Origin: Verrucomicrobiales bacterium
Lineage (GTDB): Bacteria; Verrucomicrobiota; Verrucomicrobiia; Limisphaerales; J093
Assembly: GCA_024233305.1 (NCBI GenBank)
Contig: JACKPV010000030.1
Coordinates: 1 to 64,000 of the forward strand
Direction of reading: 5' to 3'
DNA: 64,000 nt
Shown in pieces: positions 16,480-24,808 of the stretch (the first letter of the stretch is position 1; each line of letters opens with the position of its first letter). Below the pieces are notes generated by a model. It did no database searches and was not told the origin of the DNA. It worked only from the letters and a program-made list of their open reading frames with translations. A program made the position numbers and the translations under genes.

Positions 16480-16635
16480 GACCGCGGATGGGCACGGATG
16501 CCACGGATGGGGCGCGGCGCTGCCGCCTTGGCGGAGAGGGCGAGAAGCCTCACTAAATGGTGAGCCCGAACCCAGGGCGCGCGATTCTGGTTTCCCTGAA
16601 TATCAGTGCCCATCCGAGCCCATCCGTGGTGAATC
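16480..16635. repeat. Inverted-repeat element built from CACGGAT units
   Basis: ACCGCGGATGGGCACGGATGCC (about 16480-16501) plus a further CACGGATGG forms the left arm. The right arm, at about 16592-16634, reads on the minus strand as ATTCACCACGGATGGGCTCGG and GATGGGCACTGAT. The arms are about 30-40 bp with mismatches, enclosing about 80 bp without coding potential. It fills the 428-bp gap between the ferritin-like gene and the TfoX-domain gene (16274-16700), in which nothing else is apparent apart from the weak promoter. It looks like a small non-autonomous repeat. Confidence 0.5.
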
Positions 16636-16700
16636 CAACTGCATGGCCACGGCTCAGGCGGAACGGCAGTGCGTGAGAACACTCGATCAGGGATTGTATC

Positions 16701-17030
16701 ATGGCTTATGACGAAGGGTTGGCGCAGCGGCTCCGCGAGGTCTTCGCGAAGGTCACCGGGGCGCGCGAGAAGAAGATGTTCGGCGGGCTCGCGTTCATGG
16801 TGAACGGCCACCTGGCCGGCGGCGTGATCGGCGAGGCGTTGATGGTCCGTGTCGGACCCGAGGCCTACGCCCGGGCGCTCGAACGGCCCCACACGCGCGA
16901 GATGGATTTTACCGGCCGGCCGATGAAGGGCTTCGTCGTGGTGGATCCCAGCGGATTCGAGACCGATGAACAACTCGCCGACTGGGTCGCGTCGAGCCTG
17001 GAGTTCGTGCACACGCTGCCGCCGAAGTGA
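16701..17030 (+). CDS. TfoX/Sxy N-terminal domain protein
   Basis: This 109-residue protein has the TfoX N-terminal domain: KMFGGLAFMVNGHLAGGVIGEALMVRVG at about 26-53, then RPMKGFVVVDPSGFETDEQLADWV. The domain in Sxy/TfoX of Haemophilus and E. coli helps CRP turn on competence genes. Stand-alone N-terminal-domain proteins like this one are widespread and mostly uncharacterised, so a competence role should not be assumed. The C-terminal TfoX domain is absent. Monocistronic; the next gene is on the opposite strand. Confidence 0.85.
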   Translation: MAYDEGLAQRLREVFAKVTGAREKKMFGGLAFMVNGHLAGGVIGEALMVRVGPEAYARALERPHTREMDFTGRPMKGFVVVDPSGFETDEQLADWVASSLEFVHTLPPK

Positions 17031-17081
17031 CGAGCCCTCAAGGGTGACGGACGGAACCGGCGGGACCGTATGGGCCCATGG

Positions 17082-17112
17082 ATTCCAGCACCGACTGCGC
17101 GTCGGCGGCGAC
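17082..17112 (+). repeat. Interspersed palindromic repeat, copy A
   Basis: The core CCGACTGCGCGTCGGCGGC lies between the convergent TfoX and RibD-like genes. The same 19-base core occurs on the minus strand at about 21505-21523, and a related sequence (ATTTCAGCGCCGACTACACGG) at 21623-21643. The inner CCGAC-TGCGC-GTCGG is self-complementary. Confidence 0.5.
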
Positions 17113-17133
17113 AGCCAATCGACCCGTTCCGGC

Positions 17134-17934
17134 TCAGTCGCGCAGGGCTTCGTAGACCAGGAAGAACTCGTCGCCCTGCCGCCGGCGGGACCGCAGACGG
17201 AAGCGCCGGCCTTCCGCCAGGGTGGCCACACCTTCGCCATCCGCAATCGTCGGCGCCTCGCGTCCGCCCACAAGGAACGGGCAGAGCGTGAGGTGCAGTT
17301 CGTCCACCAGGCCGGCCCGGAGGAACGCGTCGTTCAAGGCGCCGCCCCCTTCGCAAAGCAGCCGTCGCACACCCCACGCCCGGACCAGGCGCGCGCAGGC
17401 CCGGCGCAGATCCACGGTCCGCTCGCCGCAAATCCAAATCTCCCACGCGACCGCGCTCAACCGACTTATTCGCGCCGCGGGCGCCTGTTCCGTGGTCCAG
17501 ACGAGCACCGGCGCTTCCCGCGCTTCGAAAACCCGGGCCTGTGGCGAGAGCGATCCCGAGCCGCTGACCGCGATGCGCAACGGCCATTCGGGAAGTCCCC
17601 GCCGTCGGCGCGCCCGGCGATACGATGCCTCCCCCGGATCGAGCAGGGCCTGTTCGGCCTCGAGGGTCCCCGCGCCACAAACGATGGCATCGACCGTGGA
17701 ACGTAGCCGGTAGAGGTTCTGCGTGTCGCGGGCGCTGCCGAATGAGGAGACCTGGCGGTTGGCCGTGGCAATCTTGCCGTCCGCGGTCACGGCCATGTTG
17801 ATCAGGACGCAGGGACGTGGACCGGCTTCGTCGACGGGAACCGTGATCACGCGCTCCCGCTCCTCCCCGACAGCGGTTGCCGTCGCCGTTCGCGCGGCGC
17901 TCCGGTCGGCCGGCCTCGAGGAGGATCGCTTCAT
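17134..17934 (-). CDS. RibD C-terminal/dihydrofolate-reductase-like protein
   Basis: The 266-residue protein matches the reductase half of RibD, which reduces diaminohydroxyphosphoribosylaminopyrimidine in riboflavin synthesis using NADPH. Visible are INMAVTADGKIA at about 45-56, DAIVCGAGTL near 82, and the conserved RRLLCEGGGALNDAFLRAGLVDELHLT near 190. The deaminase half is missing, so this is a stand-alone reductase-like protein; such paralogues often act on other substrates. Its ATG overlaps the queA stop by four bases (ATGA), placing it last in the gfo/idh-lpxB-queA operon. The first 35 residues are Arg/Ser/Ala-rich and may be linker. Confidence 0.85.
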   Translation of the reverse strand: MKRSSSRPADRSAARTATATAVGEERERVITVPVDEAGPRPCVLINMAVTADGKIATANRQVSSFGSARDTQNLYRLRSTVDAIVCGAGTLEAEQALLDPGEASYRRARRRRGLPEWPLRIAVSGSGSLSPQARVFEAREAPVLVWTTEQAPAARISRLSAVAWEIWICGERTVDLRRACARLVRAWGVRRLLCEGGGALNDAFLRAGLVDELHLTLCPFLVGGREAPTIADGEGVATLAEGRRFRLRSRRRQGDEFFLVYEALRD

Positions 17935-18992
17935 AGAAGCAGCATGGCGTCGCCGTAGCTGAAGAAGCGGTAGTCCGCGCGGACGGCTTCGGTGTAGGCG
18001 CGCAGGACCAGTTCCCTTCCCGAAAGGCGTCCTGGCGCCGCGAAAGCGCTGACCAGCATCAGCAGGGTCGAGCGCGGCAGGTGGAAGTTCGTCAGCAACG
18101 CGTCCACCACCCGGAACTCGTGCGGGGGATGAACGAAGAGCCGGGTCTTCCCCGCGGCGGCCTGAATGCCACCGGGCCGGGCGGCAACGCTTTCGAGCAC
18201 GCGCAGCGACGTGGTTCCGACGGCCACCACCCGGCCCCCGTCACGACGCGTCTTCAGGATGAGTTCCGCGGTGGTGGCGGGCAACTCGTAGCTCTCGGCA
18301 TGCATCACGTGGTCCGCGACGCGTTCCGCCTTGACCGGGGCGAACGTGCCCAGACCCACGTGCAAGGTTACGAAGCCGAGCCGGACGCCCCGATCCCGGA
18401 GCAGTTCGAGGAATTCCCCGGTGAAATGGAGCCCCGCCGTGGGCGCCGCGACGGATCCTGGTGGCCGGGCATAGACGGTCTGGTAACGGTCGCGATCCTC
18501 GTCCGAGGGATGCCGCGAGCGTTCGATGTAGGGCGGCAGCGGCACTTCGCCGAGTTCGTCCAGGGCCGCCAGCACGTCGCCCGTCGCCTCGAAGCTCAGC
18601 CGGCAATGGCCCTCGGTGTTCTTCTCGCGGACCGTGGCCGTCAACGGGGTTCGTTCGTTGCCGAGATCGAGCCGCGTGCCCGGCCGCACCCGGCGACCGG
18701 GTTTGAGCAACGTCCACCAATCGTTGGCTGCCTGCTGCTCGACCAGGAGGATTTCGACCTCGCCGCCGGAATCGAGCTTGCGTCCGCGCAGCCGCGCCGG
18801 AATCACCCGTGAGTTGTTCACCACGAGGAGGTCGCCGGCTTGCAGGTACTCTGCCAGCGCCGGGAATTCGCGATGCTCCAAACGCCCGTCGGCGCGGCGC
18901 AACACCAGCAATCGCGAGGCGTCGCGTCGGTCGGCCGGGTGCTGGGCGATCCGTTCGGGGGGCAGGTCGTAATCGAAGTCAGCGAGCAACAT
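17931..18992 (-). CDS. queA: S-adenosylmethionine:tRNA ribosyltransferase-isomerase
   Basis: QueA transfers and isomerises the ribosyl group of SAM onto 7-aminomethyl-deazaguanine in tRNA, the step that makes epoxyqueuosine. The 353-residue length is normal. Family landmarks: MLLADFDYDLPPERIAQHP at the start, LLVVNNSRVIPARLRG at about 54-69, TAGLHFTGEFLE near 190, VTLHVGLGTFAPVK near 212, VGTTSLRVLES near 260, and the C-terminal FHLPRSTLLMLVSAF and FFSYGDAMLL. It overlaps the upstream lpxB by 14 bases and the downstream RibD-like gene by four, so translation is probably coupled. No tgt gene is nearby. Confidence 0.96.
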   Translation of the reverse strand: MLLADFDYDLPPERIAQHPADRRDASRLLVLRRADGRLEHREFPALAEYLQAGDLLVVNNSRVIPARLRGRKLDSGGEVEILLVEQQAANDWWTLLKPGRRVRPGTRLDLGNERTPLTATVREKNTEGHCRLSFEATGDVLAALDELGEVPLPPYIERSRHPSDEDRDRYQTVYARPPGSVAAPTAGLHFTGEFLELLRDRGVRLGFVTLHVGLGTFAPVKAERVADHVMHAESYELPATTAELILKTRRDGGRVVAVGTTSLRVLESVAARPGGIQAAAGKTRLFVHPPHEFRVVDALLTNFHLPRSTLLMLVSAFAAPGRLSGRELVLRAYTEAVRADYRFFSYGDAMLLL

Positions 18993-20301
18993 GAGGAGTT
19001 ACCGGGCCGCTTTCCGGAACGCGGTCCGCGCGATGCATCAGCGCGGCCAAGTGCGCGGCGGCCCGCTGGCTGGCGCCCGGACCCCCAAGCCCCCGGACGA
19101 CGTTGCGCAACGCCGTCCGAACCGCCCGCCGCCGTGCGGGGTTTCCGAGGAACTCGAGGGTGGCGGGCGCGAGGCGCTTCGGGATGGCAGCGTCCTGGAT
19201 GAACTCGGGGAAAATCTCGCGTCCGGCCAGGAGGTTGGGCATGGCCATGTGGCGGACGGTGACCACGCGTCGGCCGATCTGATAGGTGCCCCACGAGGTC
19301 TTGTAGATCGCCACCGTCGGCACGCCAAACAGCGCACACTCGAGGGTCACTGTTCCGGTCGACGCGATGGCCACCGCGGCTTCGGCCAGCGAGTCGGCCA
19401 GCGCGCCGTGGCGGATTTCGATTTCCAGATCCAGGCCGGCGGCGACTTCGACGGTGAGGGTGGGGAACTCCGCTTCCCTGGACACCGGTTGGCGGGCGCC
19501 CGACTGCTCGACGGCCAACCGGATGGCGAGTTCCTCGAGGCGCCGCTCGGGAAGCACGATGCGGGCGCGAATGGCCGTGGTGTGGGCGACGATCTTGGCG
19601 GCGTCGAGCATGACGCCCAGGTGCCGCTTGAGTTCGCCGGTCCGGCTGCCCGGGAGCAGCAGCAGCAAAGGCGGTTGCTCCGCTGGCGTCACGGCGTCCG
19701 CCGGGGGGGCGGCGTCCGTGAGGGTCTGCTGCCATCGCCCCGGGTAACGGTCGCAAATGGGGTGGCCGACGCACTGCACCGGGAAGTCCGGCAATCGGCG
19801 CGCATACCACTCCTGCTCGAACGGGAACAGACACAGCAGAAGGTCGAGGTCCTTCGCCATCGCGTAGGCGCGTCCCGGTCGCGAGGCCCAGACCTGCGGA
19901 GAGACGTATTGGACGATCCGGGGACGCCAACGGCCGAAAGCCCCGGCGGCGCGGTTCAGGCGGCGGCGCAGGGCCTGGGCGAAGCGGCGGTTGAACCCGG
20001 TGAAGTCCACCAGTACGATCAGTTCCGGTTGCCGGGCGCAGGCCAGGTCGAGGAGCCGCTGGAAGATGCGCCGGTACCGCGCGAGGCTGCGCAGCACATC
20101 GCCCAGGCCGACCACGGCGTGCCGGGTCATTTCCTCGGCCAGATCCACCCCGGCGGCCTCCATGCGGGAACCGCCGGCGCCGAAAAAGCGCGGGGCGAAC
20201 GGCTGGTCCGCGAAGTGCGGACGCAGGGCCCCGACCAGTTCTGCCGCCAGCAGGTCGCCACTGGTTTCGCCCGCGACGAGCATGACCGAGTGAACGTTCA
20301 T
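18979..20301 (-). CDS. lpxB: Lipid-A-disaccharide synthase
   Basis: LpxB joins UDP-diacylglucosamine and lipid X to make the tetraacyl disaccharide of lipid A, at the inner face of the cytoplasmic membrane. The 440-residue protein begins MNVHSVMLVAGETSGD, the standard LpxB opening. It carries VDFTGFNRRFA, IVQYVSPQVWASRPGRA, LLPGSRTGELKRHLGVML and STGTVTLECALFGVPTVAIYKT. The start at 20301 is set by that motif and by the ATGA overlap with the upstream gfo/idh gene. With lpxI at 30720-31553 it shows that the organism makes lipid A and is Gram-negative. Confidence 0.96.
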   Translation of the reverse strand: MNVHSVMLVAGETSGDLLAAELVGALRPHFADQPFAPRFFGAGGSRMEAAGVDLAEEMTRHAVVGLGDVLRSLARYRRIFQRLLDLACARQPELIVLVDFTGFNRRFAQALRRRLNRAAGAFGRWRPRIVQYVSPQVWASRPGRAYAMAKDLDLLLCLFPFEQEWYARRLPDFPVQCVGHPICDRYPGRWQQTLTDAAPPADAVTPAEQPPLLLLLPGSRTGELKRHLGVMLDAAKIVAHTTAIRARIVLPERRLEELAIRLAVEQSGARQPVSREAEFPTLTVEVAAGLDLEIEIRHGALADSLAEAAVAIASTGTVTLECALFGVPTVAIYKTSWGTYQIGRRVVTVRHMAMPNLLAGREIFPEFIQDAAIPKRLAPATLEFLGNPARRRAVRTALRNVVRGLGGPGASQRAAAHLAALMHRADRVPESGPVTPHVAR

Positions 20302-21374
20302 GTCCGGGGACGGTCGTCCGGGTTGAACCCGAGCGCCCGGGTCGCCGGGCCCCAGCCGGGGGCCTCGCGAATCTGCCGGGTGATATCGAGTGCCAGGTCG
20401 AGCGCATCCTTGGCCGCCTCGCCCGAAACCACGGGGGCCTGTTGCCGGCGCACGCAATCCACGAAGCTCGCCAGCTCGAGCTTCAGCGGTTCCTCCTTCG
20501 TGATCGGCACCGGTTCCCGCACGATCCGTCTCCCGGCGAATTCGCTCACAATGCTGCTGGTCCGGGCGGCAAGCAGCTTCTTCAACAAGGACGATTCGCT
20601 CTCGTCACCGCGGGCGAGCCGGTAAAGGAAGCCTTCCTGCGCACGATAATCGAGCGACACATAACACGGCAGCTCGCCGCCACTGAACACCCGGATCTTG
20701 CGCAACCGTTCCGGACTGATGCGACTGGCGGTGAGGTTGGCCACGCAACCGTTCGCAAAGCGCAGCCGGACGTTGGCGATGTCCTCCGCCGGGCTGAGCA
20801 CCGGAATGCCCACGGCATCGAGCGACTGCACGGGCGAATTGACGAAGGCCAGCACCACGTCCAGGTCGTGGATCATCAGGTCGAGCACCACGCCGATGTC
20901 CGTGCTCCGGGCGGGATAGGGTGAGAGGCGGTGGGATTCGATGAACCGGGGGTCGGGGGCAGCCTGGGTGAGATAGCCGAAGACGGGATTGAACCGCTCG
21001 ACGTGCCCCACTTGCAGCAGCAAGCCACGTTCCTGGGCCAGTCTCACCAACGTCGCGGCTTGGCCCGGATCATCGGTGATCGGCTTCTCGATCAGCACAT
21101 GTCGCCCCGCCGCAAGCAACCGGTGCGCCAGCTCGAAGTGGGTGACCGTCGGGGTCACCACGCTCGCGGCATCACAGCCCGCCACCGCGTCGTCCAGCGT
21201 GCCAAACGCCCGGGCGCCGGTTCGTTGGGCGACTTCCGCCGCCCGCTTGGAATCGGTGTCGAACACGCCGGCAAACTCGACCGCGCCCGCTGCGGCCAGC
21301 GCCGCGTAAATGCGGGCGTGCTCCCGGCCCAGTGCGCCGGTCCCGAGCACCGCGACGCGAATCATCGCTGACAT
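20298..21374 (-). CDS. Gfo/Idh/MocA-family oxidoreductase, in an lpxB operon
   Basis: This 358-residue NAD(P)-dependent sugar dehydrogenase has the N-terminal Rossmann motif VAVLGTGALGREHA at about 6-19, the catalytic EKPI of the family near 103 (HVLIEKPIT) and a C-terminal Gfo/Idh beta-sheet domain. Its stop overlaps the lpxB start (ATGA). In some bacteria the Gfo/Idh enzyme GnnA oxidises UDP-GlcNAc at C3 so that GnnB can aminate it for an amide-linked lipid A. The operon position makes a GnnA-like role attractive, but no GnnB aminotransferase is present here, so this stays an inference. Start is 21374 or the in-frame ATG at 21365. Confidence 0.88.
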   Translation of the reverse strand: MSAMIRVAVLGTGALGREHARIYAALAAAGAVEFAGVFDTDSKRAAEVAQRTGARAFGTLDDAVAGCDAASVVTPTVTHFELAHRLLAAGRHVLIEKPITDDPGQAATLVRLAQERGLLLQVGHVERFNPVFGYLTQAAPDPRFIESHRLSPYPARSTDIGVVLDLMIHDLDVVLAFVNSPVQSLDAVGIPVLSPAEDIANVRLRFANGCVANLTASRISPERLRKIRVFSGGELPCYVSLDYRAQEGFLYRLARGDESESSLLKKLLAARTSSIVSEFAGRRIVREPVPITKEEPLKLELASFVDCVRRQQAPVVSGEAAKDALDLALDITRQIREAPGWGPATRALGFNPDDRPRT

Positions 21375-21859
21375 GCCCGGCACTGTAGAAGCCGCGGCGC
21401 ACCCGCTGAAGGGAAATCCGTGTCCGGGGCGGGGCGGATCCGTTGCGCGGCTCCCGTTGGGTGCGGTGGAGTGTGCCTCAGCCGGGACCATCCAGGAACT
21501 CGCAGCCGCCGACGCGCAGTCGGCGCATGATTTAGCGGGGATGCGGACGTCTGCTGGCGGGGGCGGCGACTCACCGAAAGATGACTGCCGGTCGGAGTCC
21601 GCGAGACCGCACAAGCCCTTGGATTTCAGCGCCGACTACACGGCGGCGGCTACCGGGGGCTGAATCTCAGGCGGCGCGCAGGGGACTGCGCGCCCTACCC
21701 GGGCCAGGCGGTAGGGCGCGTCACTCCGTGCGCGCCGCTTTGGGAAGAATCTGACCGTGCGTCCTCTGGGACGACAGAGCACCTGGCGCCGATTCCGGCA
21801 CCGACCTGCGCCTGACCTTCCGAAGCGTTTCTTCCTGGTTTCCGCCGAGATCTGGTGCT
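21375..21859. other. Repeat-rich intergenic region
   Basis: No gene could be supported in these 485 bases. The region holds a minus-strand copy of the CCGACTGCGCGTCGGCGGC palindrome (about 21505-21523), a diverged copy at 21623-21653 and a long hairpin at 21671-21738. It must also contain the promoter of the gfo/idh-lpxB-queA operon, but no convincing -35/-10 pair stands out. Confidence 0.5.
21671..21738. repeat. Long hairpin, arms of about 29 bp
   Basis: GCGGCGCGCAG...CTGCGCGCCCTACC (to 21700) faces GGTAGGGCGCG...GTGCGCGCCGC (21710-21738). The arms pair along nearly their whole length with a mismatched patch in the middle, and the loop is about 9 bases. No T tract follows on either strand, so it reads as an interspersed repeat rather than a normal terminator. 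Confidence 0.6.
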
Positions 21860-22879
21860 TTAGCTGGCGGGCCCGGCGCCCGGATCGGCCGCCAGATGCA
21901 GTTCGATCAACAGCGGATGGTGATCCCCGCAAATCGATCGGCAGGGGCGTCGTTCGCTCACCGTCCAGCCGGCGGTGACCAGGCAATGGTCGATGGGAAT
22001 GCCGGCCCGGCCCAGCGGCGCCGGCCACGTCGGTTGCCAGCCCCGCCCGGCGAGCGTGTCGCGCAGTCCGCTCTCCGCGAGCAGCCGCTGGAAACCAGGC
22101 GCCCAGGGCGTGGTGTTCAAATCCCCCACGATCAGCGCCGGGTGTTCGCGGGCCCGCAAACGCGCCCCGAGCGCCAGCAACTGGCCGTCCCGCGCCGCCG
22201 CCCGGCGGCCACTGACGGGCGGCAAAGGATGCGTGGCGATCACGTCGACCCGCCGTCCGTCCAGTTCCACTTCAACCTCGATTGAAGGCAATCCGGCCGG
22301 CCCCACCGTGATCACTTCCTGGCGAAGCAGCGGCCGCCGGCTGTAGCAGGCGATCCCGAAATTGTCCTCCCGCGCCACGATCACTCGATGCGGATAGTCA
22401 CCCGTCAGCGGTTCCAGCCCCCGGGCCCAGGCGCCGGTCAGCTCCATCACGACGATGAGATCCGGGTGTTCTTCCCGAATGACGCGCAACGCCGCATCGT
22501 AATGCCGGTTCGAGGACAGGACGTTGAGGCTGAGGATCCGCAGACCGGCGCCCGCAGCCCCATCCGGTACCTGCCGCACCGCGCCGTGCTGCCAGAGCAC
22601 CAAGAGGTTCACGCCCACCCCGATCAGGAGGATTGCGGCGCTCCGCCAGCGTCGCCGCGCCAGCGCCACCGCCGACCCGATCGCCAGGCAGACGGCGTAT
22701 TGAGCGGGGAAATGCGCCGCCAGTTCGAACCGCCAGTCGAGCTGGCCGAGCCGGCCCAGGAACGTCGCGACCAGGGCCGCAAACGCCGTCGCCTCGATCA
22801 AGCCCGCGAACGACAACCGGACGCGACGGGTCGCCGGGGTGTCGGTTGCCACCGGAGGGGCGATTTCGAGGGGATCCAT
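21860..22879 (-). CDS. Membrane endonuclease/exonuclease/phosphatase-family protein
   Basis: This 339-residue protein has three hydrophobic segments in its first 105 residues (about 27-45, 55-75, 80-100) followed by an EEP domain. The domain motifs are LRILSLNVLSSNR, DLIVVMELTGAW (catalytic Glu), IATHPLPPVSG, ALIVGDLNTTPWAPGF (Asp and Asn) and the terminal GDHHPLLIELHL (Asp-His). Proteins with this layout face the outside and cleave phosphoesters in nucleic acids or lipid head groups; the substrate is not known. It ends the five-gene operon that begins with the esterase at 26592; the gap to the upstream glycosyltransferase gene is 18 bp. Confidence 0.85.
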   Translation of the reverse strand: MDPLEIAPPVATDTPATRRVRLSFAGLIEATAFAALVATFLGRLGQLDWRFELAAHFPAQYAVCLAIGSAVALARRRWRSAAILLIGVGVNLLVLWQHGAVRQVPDGAAGAGLRILSLNVLSSNRHYDAALRVIREEHPDLIVVMELTGAWARGLEPLTGDYPHRVIVAREDNFGIACYSRRPLLRQEVITVGPAGLPSIEVEVELDGRRVDVIATHPLPPVSGRRAAARDGQLLALGARLRAREHPALIVGDLNTTPWAPGFQRLLAESGLRDTLAGRGWQPTWPAPLGRAGIPIDHCLVTAGWTVSERRPCRSICGDHHPLLIELHLAADPGAGPAS

Positions 22880-22897
22880 CGCGCTGAAGCCGCCCCG

Positions 22898-23743
22898 TCA
22901 CCACAGCGGCCACAGGGGCGGATAACCCGTGCGCCGCCACCGGCAGGCCAGCCGGACGAGGCGTTGCCCCCATTTTCCGGGCGGCGCGATGTCCGTGTCG
23001 AGGTTCGCCAGCGGCGCTTGCGCGTCGGGCGCGAGCTTCCGCGCTTCCCGGATCCAATGCCGGTTGTGGTATATCCGGATGCCATCGAGCGACCGGCACA
23101 CCGGCCAGCCAAAGGGTTTCGGCCCCAACGAACCGCGGTAGTTGTAGTGGCAGGGCAACAGGGTCAAACGGTCGACGTAACGCGTGTGCAACAGCTCGTT
23201 CAGGGCCAGTTGATCATCGACCAGATTGCGAAAGCACGCCCGACCGCGCGCGGCGATTTCCTGTCGCAAAGGCGCCGACGCCCGGATGTCCCACAGGGTC
23301 ACGCCGGCATTCACGAAGTTGCTCGTGTAAAGGCCGTTCCCCAGATAGCGCCCGCCCGAGTGCTCGACGGCCGCCCCGATCCAGCCGCCCTGCAACAGGC
23401 GGGCCAGCGAGCCCAGCGGTTGCAGGCAAAGCACGTCCATGCCGTCCACCACGAGCGCCACGTCGGCGTCCAGTTCGTCGATGAAGAGCCAGCGCCGGTA
23501 ATCCACGTCCCGCATGGGATGCACGTAGGCGGGATCCGGTTCGCGGCGATGATAGGTGATGCCCTCGACCTGGTTGGCGGGCAGGCGGTCGCCCACGACG
23601 AACGCATGCAGCGGCACGCCGGTATTCCGTCGGAAGCTCGCGAACGAATAATCGAGCTGCCCGGCGTGATCCCCGTAGACCACCGTGACGATGGCCTCAC
23701 GAAGTCCGGCCGGGGACGGCGGGTCCAGTGCGGGGTCCGTCAT
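22898..23743 (-). CDS. Putative glycosyltransferase (GT-A type)
   Basis: The 281-residue protein opens with a GT-A-like beta-alpha core: EAIVTVVYGDHAGQLDYSF. A metal-binding DGMD-type motif follows the stretch VALVVDGMDVLCL at about 95-107, then NAGVTLWDI and DDQLALNELL, which are features of GT8-like and related families. It probably transfers a sugar to a surface glycan or lipid. Its start overlaps the stop of the upstream methyltransferase gene (ATGA), and the EEP gene follows. Neither the donor sugar nor the acceptor can be deduced. Confidence 0.75.
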   Translation of the reverse strand: MTDPALDPPSPAGLREAIVTVVYGDHAGQLDYSFASFRRNTGVPLHAFVVGDRLPANQVEGITYHRREPDPAYVHPMRDVDYRRWLFIDELDADVALVVDGMDVLCLQPLGSLARLLQGGWIGAAVEHSGGRYLGNGLYTSNFVNAGVTLWDIRASAPLRQEIAARGRACFRNLVDDQLALNELLHTRYVDRLTLLPCHYNYRGSLGPKPFGWPVCRSLDGIRIYHNRHWIREARKLAPDAQAPLANLDTDIAPPGKWGQRLVRLACRWRRTGYPPLWPLW

Positions 23744-24732
23744 GGGGCGGGTTCTTCGGGCGGCCGGACGGTTGGATGGACCGGCTGATAGTGGGCGCGA
23801 TTGCCGAAGGAAAGCGCCCGGCGGAAGCGGCGTTCGCGACCGAGATCGATCCAACGCAGCACGGCCGGCAGCGCTTCCCGCGCGGTGCGCTCGGGCAGGA
23901 CCCGCTTCAGCCCGGCGGCGATCCGCGCCCGAAACCCCGACTGCCGGAGCGGCTCGGGACGCGCGTTGTCCTGCCAGTGCACGGTGTAGTCGCTCTGCTG
24001 GGGCGCGGACGCGAACGGGATCACGTGCGCCTGCTTCCTCGCCTCGACGAACAGGAGCACGGGCGAGTCGTTGACCAGGAGGACGCGCTCGCGCACCGCC
24101 GCGGGATCGGCCACGGCGTGGCGTTCGCCGCGGATGGGGAACGGGTATCGCAGCCCGAGAAACGAGGAGAATCCCGCCGTGTCCACCATGGCGTGCAGCC
24201 GTTCGATGGCAAAACCGTTCGGCTCCGCGAAAACGCGCCAGAAGAGTTCGGGACTGAACTGGTAGAAGCCGTGCCCGCAGTAGTTGTTGCCCGGCGTGAA
24301 GAGAACCACCCGGCCTCCGGGACGCGCCGCGCGCATGGCGTTGGCGAGAGCCACGGGAACATTGAAAACGTGTTCCAGGGTGCCCCCGTCGATCACCAGA
24401 TCGAACTGCTGCTCCCACGCCGCGGGAAAGGGCTGGTTCAGGTCGTGGATCAGGTCGGCGCCCTCGTAGGCCGAGGCGTCGCAGGCCTTGACCTCGATGG
24501 CGCCCATCCAGCGGAACAGCGCCGCCGTGCGCCACGCCGCGCGCTTCAGCGTCTTGCGGAACGCGCCGGATTCGGCCCCCTCCGGCCAGAGCGAATGCGC
24601 GCGCAGGATCGTCTCCAAGCGCTCGAGCGGGACAAAGAGATCCTGTCGGCCCAGCGTCAACACGCTGCGCACCGGCGGTCCCTGGCGCCAGGTCTCGGCC
24701 AGGAAGAGGATCGATTCGGTCGTCAGACCCAT
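23740..24732 (-). CDS. SAM-dependent methyltransferase
   Basis: The 330-residue protein has a class I methyltransferase core: a SAM-region acidic motif in KACDASAYEGADLIHDLN at about 95-112, FDLVIDGGTLEHVFN near 121 and ARPGGRVVLFTPGNNYCGHGFYQFSPELFW near 145. The latter, with its GHGFYQFSPE block, is typical of methyltransferases found in glycan or glycosyltransferase clusters. Start at 24732 (MGLTTESILFLAETWRQG) is chosen because upstream sequence is compositionally unlike a protein N-terminus. It overlaps the next gene by four bases. Probably methylates a sugar or glycan in the product of the neighbouring glycosyltransferases; the target is inferred. Confidence 0.8.
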   Translation of the reverse strand: MGLTTESILFLAETWRQGPPVRSVLTLGRQDLFVPLERLETILRAHSLWPEGAESGAFRKTLKRAAWRTAALFRWMGAIEVKACDASAYEGADLIHDLNQPFPAAWEQQFDLVIDGGTLEHVFNVPVALANAMRAARPGGRVVLFTPGNNYCGHGFYQFSPELFWRVFAEPNGFAIERLHAMVDTAGFSSFLGLRYPFPIRGERHAVADPAAVRERVLLVNDSPVLLFVEARKQAHVIPFASAPQQSDYTVHWQDNARPEPLRQSGFRARIAAGLKRVLPERTAREALPAVLRWIDLGRERRFRRALSFGNRAHYQPVHPTVRPPEEPAP

Positions 24733-24808
24733 TGCGTGCGCGCAGACTGAAAAGGCGACCGCCGAAGTGCAAGAGGCATTTGCCGCGCCAGCCACGGGCC
24801 GGTGGAAA

